The translations under genes were made by a program, and so were the position numbers. Under the pieces are notes generated by a model that was not told where the DNA came from, did no database searches, and worked only from the letters and a program-made list of their open reading frames with translations. From NCBI GenBank assembly GCA_023404345.1, contig JAEYCB010000004.1:1-48531 (forward strand): DNA of 48,531 nucleotides. The letters are read 5' to 3'. The stretch comes from Bacillota bacterium. GTDB lineage: Bacteria > Bacillota > Clostridia > Christensenellales > Aristaeellaceae. Shown piece by piece: positions 47,667-48,531 of the stretch. The stretch's first letter is position 1, and each line of letters starts with the position of its first letter.

Positions 47667-48392
47667 ATGAAGGATTATCCGCTCATCGGCGTATCGGGCA
47701 GCATCGACGCGGAGGAAACGCGTCACTTCATTCTCCGAGACTATTTTAGGGCAGTGGTCGCCGCGGATGGGTTGCCCGTGCTTCTCAGCCCCGACATGAC
47801 AGATAGCATGCTGGAAAGCATCCTTGCAAGTATGGACGGTCTGCTCCTGGTAGGCGGCAATGATGTATCCCCCGCTCTTTTTGGCGAACAGCCTGCGGAG
47901 GCGCTAGGCGAGGTGAATCCCCTGCGCGACAGTTTTGAAATGCGTCTGCTGAGTCTGGCGGTTAAGCGGGGTACTCCTGTGCTTGGCATCTGCCGGGGCG
48001 CGCAGGTAATGGCGGCGGCAATGGGCGGTTCGCTTTGGCAAGACCTGCCCAGCCAGTACCGCACAGCCGACGGCAATGCACCCATTGCGCACCGGCAAAC
48101 TGCGCCGGGACATTATGCCAGTCACAAAGCAACCATTGTGCCGGATACGCTGCTGGCACGACTGTTGGGCGGGGAAAAAACGTTGGATGTAAATTCCTTC
48201 CATCATCAGGCGGTTAAGCAGTCCGGCAGCCTGCACGTGTGTGCCCTTGCCCCGGATGGCGTGATTGAGGCCATAGAGGATGAATCTCTGCCCTTTTTCC
48301 TGGGGGTGCAGTGGCATCCGGAGCGCATGTTCGAGCGCGACCGGGCCGCGGCCGCGCTGTTCGAAGGTCTTGTCCGGGCGGCACGGAGTTGA
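47667..48392 (+). CDS. Gamma-glutamyl hydrolase family protein (class I amidotransferase, PuuD-like)
   Basis: A 241-residue peptidase C26 protein. The nucleophile elbow is GICRGAQ (Cys109) and the catalytic His-Glu is in GVQWHPE. DGLLLVGGNDVSP and the NSFHHQAVK segment place it with PuuD-type gamma-glutamyl-GABA hydrolases. The physiological substrate is unknown. The ATG at 47667 starts the conserved YPLIGVSGS; the open frame extends 49 codons upstream through the terminator and is not used. The ribosome-binding site (AAAGG) is weak. Confidence 0.88.
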   Translation: MKDYPLIGVSGSIDAEETRHFILRDYFRAVVAADGLPVLLSPDMTDSMLESILASMDGLLLVGGNDVSPALFGEQPAEALGEVNPLRDSFEMRLLSLAVKRGTPVLGICRGAQVMAAAMGGSLWQDLPSQYRTADGNAPIAHRQTAPGHYASHKATIVPDTLLARLLGGEKTLDVNSFHHQAVKQSGSLHVCALAPDGVIEAIEDESLPFFLGVQWHPERMFERDRAAAALFEGLVRAARS

Positions 48393-48407
48393 CCGGATAA
48401 TGGACAT

Positions 48408-48446
48408 AAAAAAAGTGAACCATCTGCACGAAGCAAGACAGCCCAC
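48408..48446 (-). terminator. Terminator of tRNA-Trp
   Basis: On the minus strand GTGGGCTGTCT pairs with AGATGGTTCAC, using several G-U pairs, around a 10-nt loop. Seven T follow (48414-48408). Confidence 0.75.
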
Positions 48447-48448
48447 CC

Positions 48449-48522
48449 TGGCAGGGGCAGAAGGATTCGAACCCTCAACAAAGGTTTTGGAGACCCACGT
48501 GTTACCATTACACCATGCCCCT
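48449..48522 (-). tRNA. tRNA-Trp (anticodon CCA)
   Basis: A complete cloverleaf: acceptor AGGGGCA/TGCCCCT, D arm with GTGT...ACAC, anticodon loop CTCCAAA (CCA at its centre) and T arm GAGGG-TTCGAAT-CCTTC. The discriminator is G and the 3' CCA is encoded. The anticodon stem has a U-U mismatch at its outer end. Sequence closely follows Firmicute tRNA-Trp. Confidence 0.93.
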
Positions 48523-48531
48523 ACGGAACGA

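Noticed and set aside
1..48531. CRISPR array, insertion sequence, prophage or defence island
   Set aside because: No repeat-spacer pattern, transposase, integrase, phage structural gene or defence motif was seen; gene content is housekeeping and regulatory.

Overview
The window reads as a contiguous chromosomal segment of a spore-forming, GC-rich member of the Clostridia (Firmicutes/Bacillota). Direct signs are two alpha/beta-type small acid-soluble spore proteins, a GerMN-domain protein, an L10-leader/rplJ/rplL module, YloU-FakA-RecG, FloA/NfeD, RqcH, strong AGGAGG ribosome-binding sites and TTGACA/TATAAT promoters. Genes are densely packed, many coupled by ATGA overlaps. No insertion sequence, prophage, integrase or CRISPR array was seen. 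A species cannot be named from the sequence alone.

Layout. 1-1020: the start of a branched-chain aminotransferase gene and an exported split-barrel-like protein. 1029-4758: sbcDC (DNA end processing), divergent from a diacylglycerol/lipid kinase at 4905 and a small unknown protein at 6011. 6820-13153: one seven-gene phosphate operon, pstS-pstC-pstA-pstB-phoU-phoP-phoR, read right to left, with candidate Pho boxes before pstS. The order of motifs in PstS is circularly permuted. 13442-18162: an exported unknown protein, a LytTR regulator with a DUF3021-like membrane partner, a TetR regulator with a 7-TM protein under a 38-bp palindromic operator, and a two-gene chromate-type transporter. 18167-21166: nfeD, floA, a small membrane protein and an orphan LytTR response regulator. 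21276-27645: two uracil-DNA glycosylases, an acidic membrane protein and trmL; then recG, fakA and yloU. 28020-30865: a proline-rich membrane protein, a YbaK-type deacylase and a GNAT acetyltransferase.

30949-35451 is a distinctive block: parA and parB flanked on the same strand by three VanY-type (M15B) D,D-carboxypeptidase homologues, of which the last has lost its zinc and catalytic residues. 35504-39337 holds iscR, a NifS-type cysteine desulfurase, a NifU scaffold and an HflX GTPase with an N-terminal JAMM-like domain. 39525-42457 matches the gerM-rph-rdgB-ysnB order known from Bacillus, but with RNase PH and the XTP/dITP pyrophosphatase fused into one protein. 42605-45651 holds rqcH, a GNAT acetyltransferase and a methyltransferase. 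45726-46880 is the rplJ-rplL operon with its L10 leader. The right end has two spore-protein genes, a class-I amidotransferase hydrolase and tRNA-Trp.

The strongest candidates for something unusual are the permuted PstS, the parAB locus enclosed by active and degenerate VanY proteins, the JAMM-HflX fusion, and the RNase PH-RdgB fusion with a promoter-proximal hairpin. All functions are inferred from motifs and recall of protein families. No database search or folding program was run.
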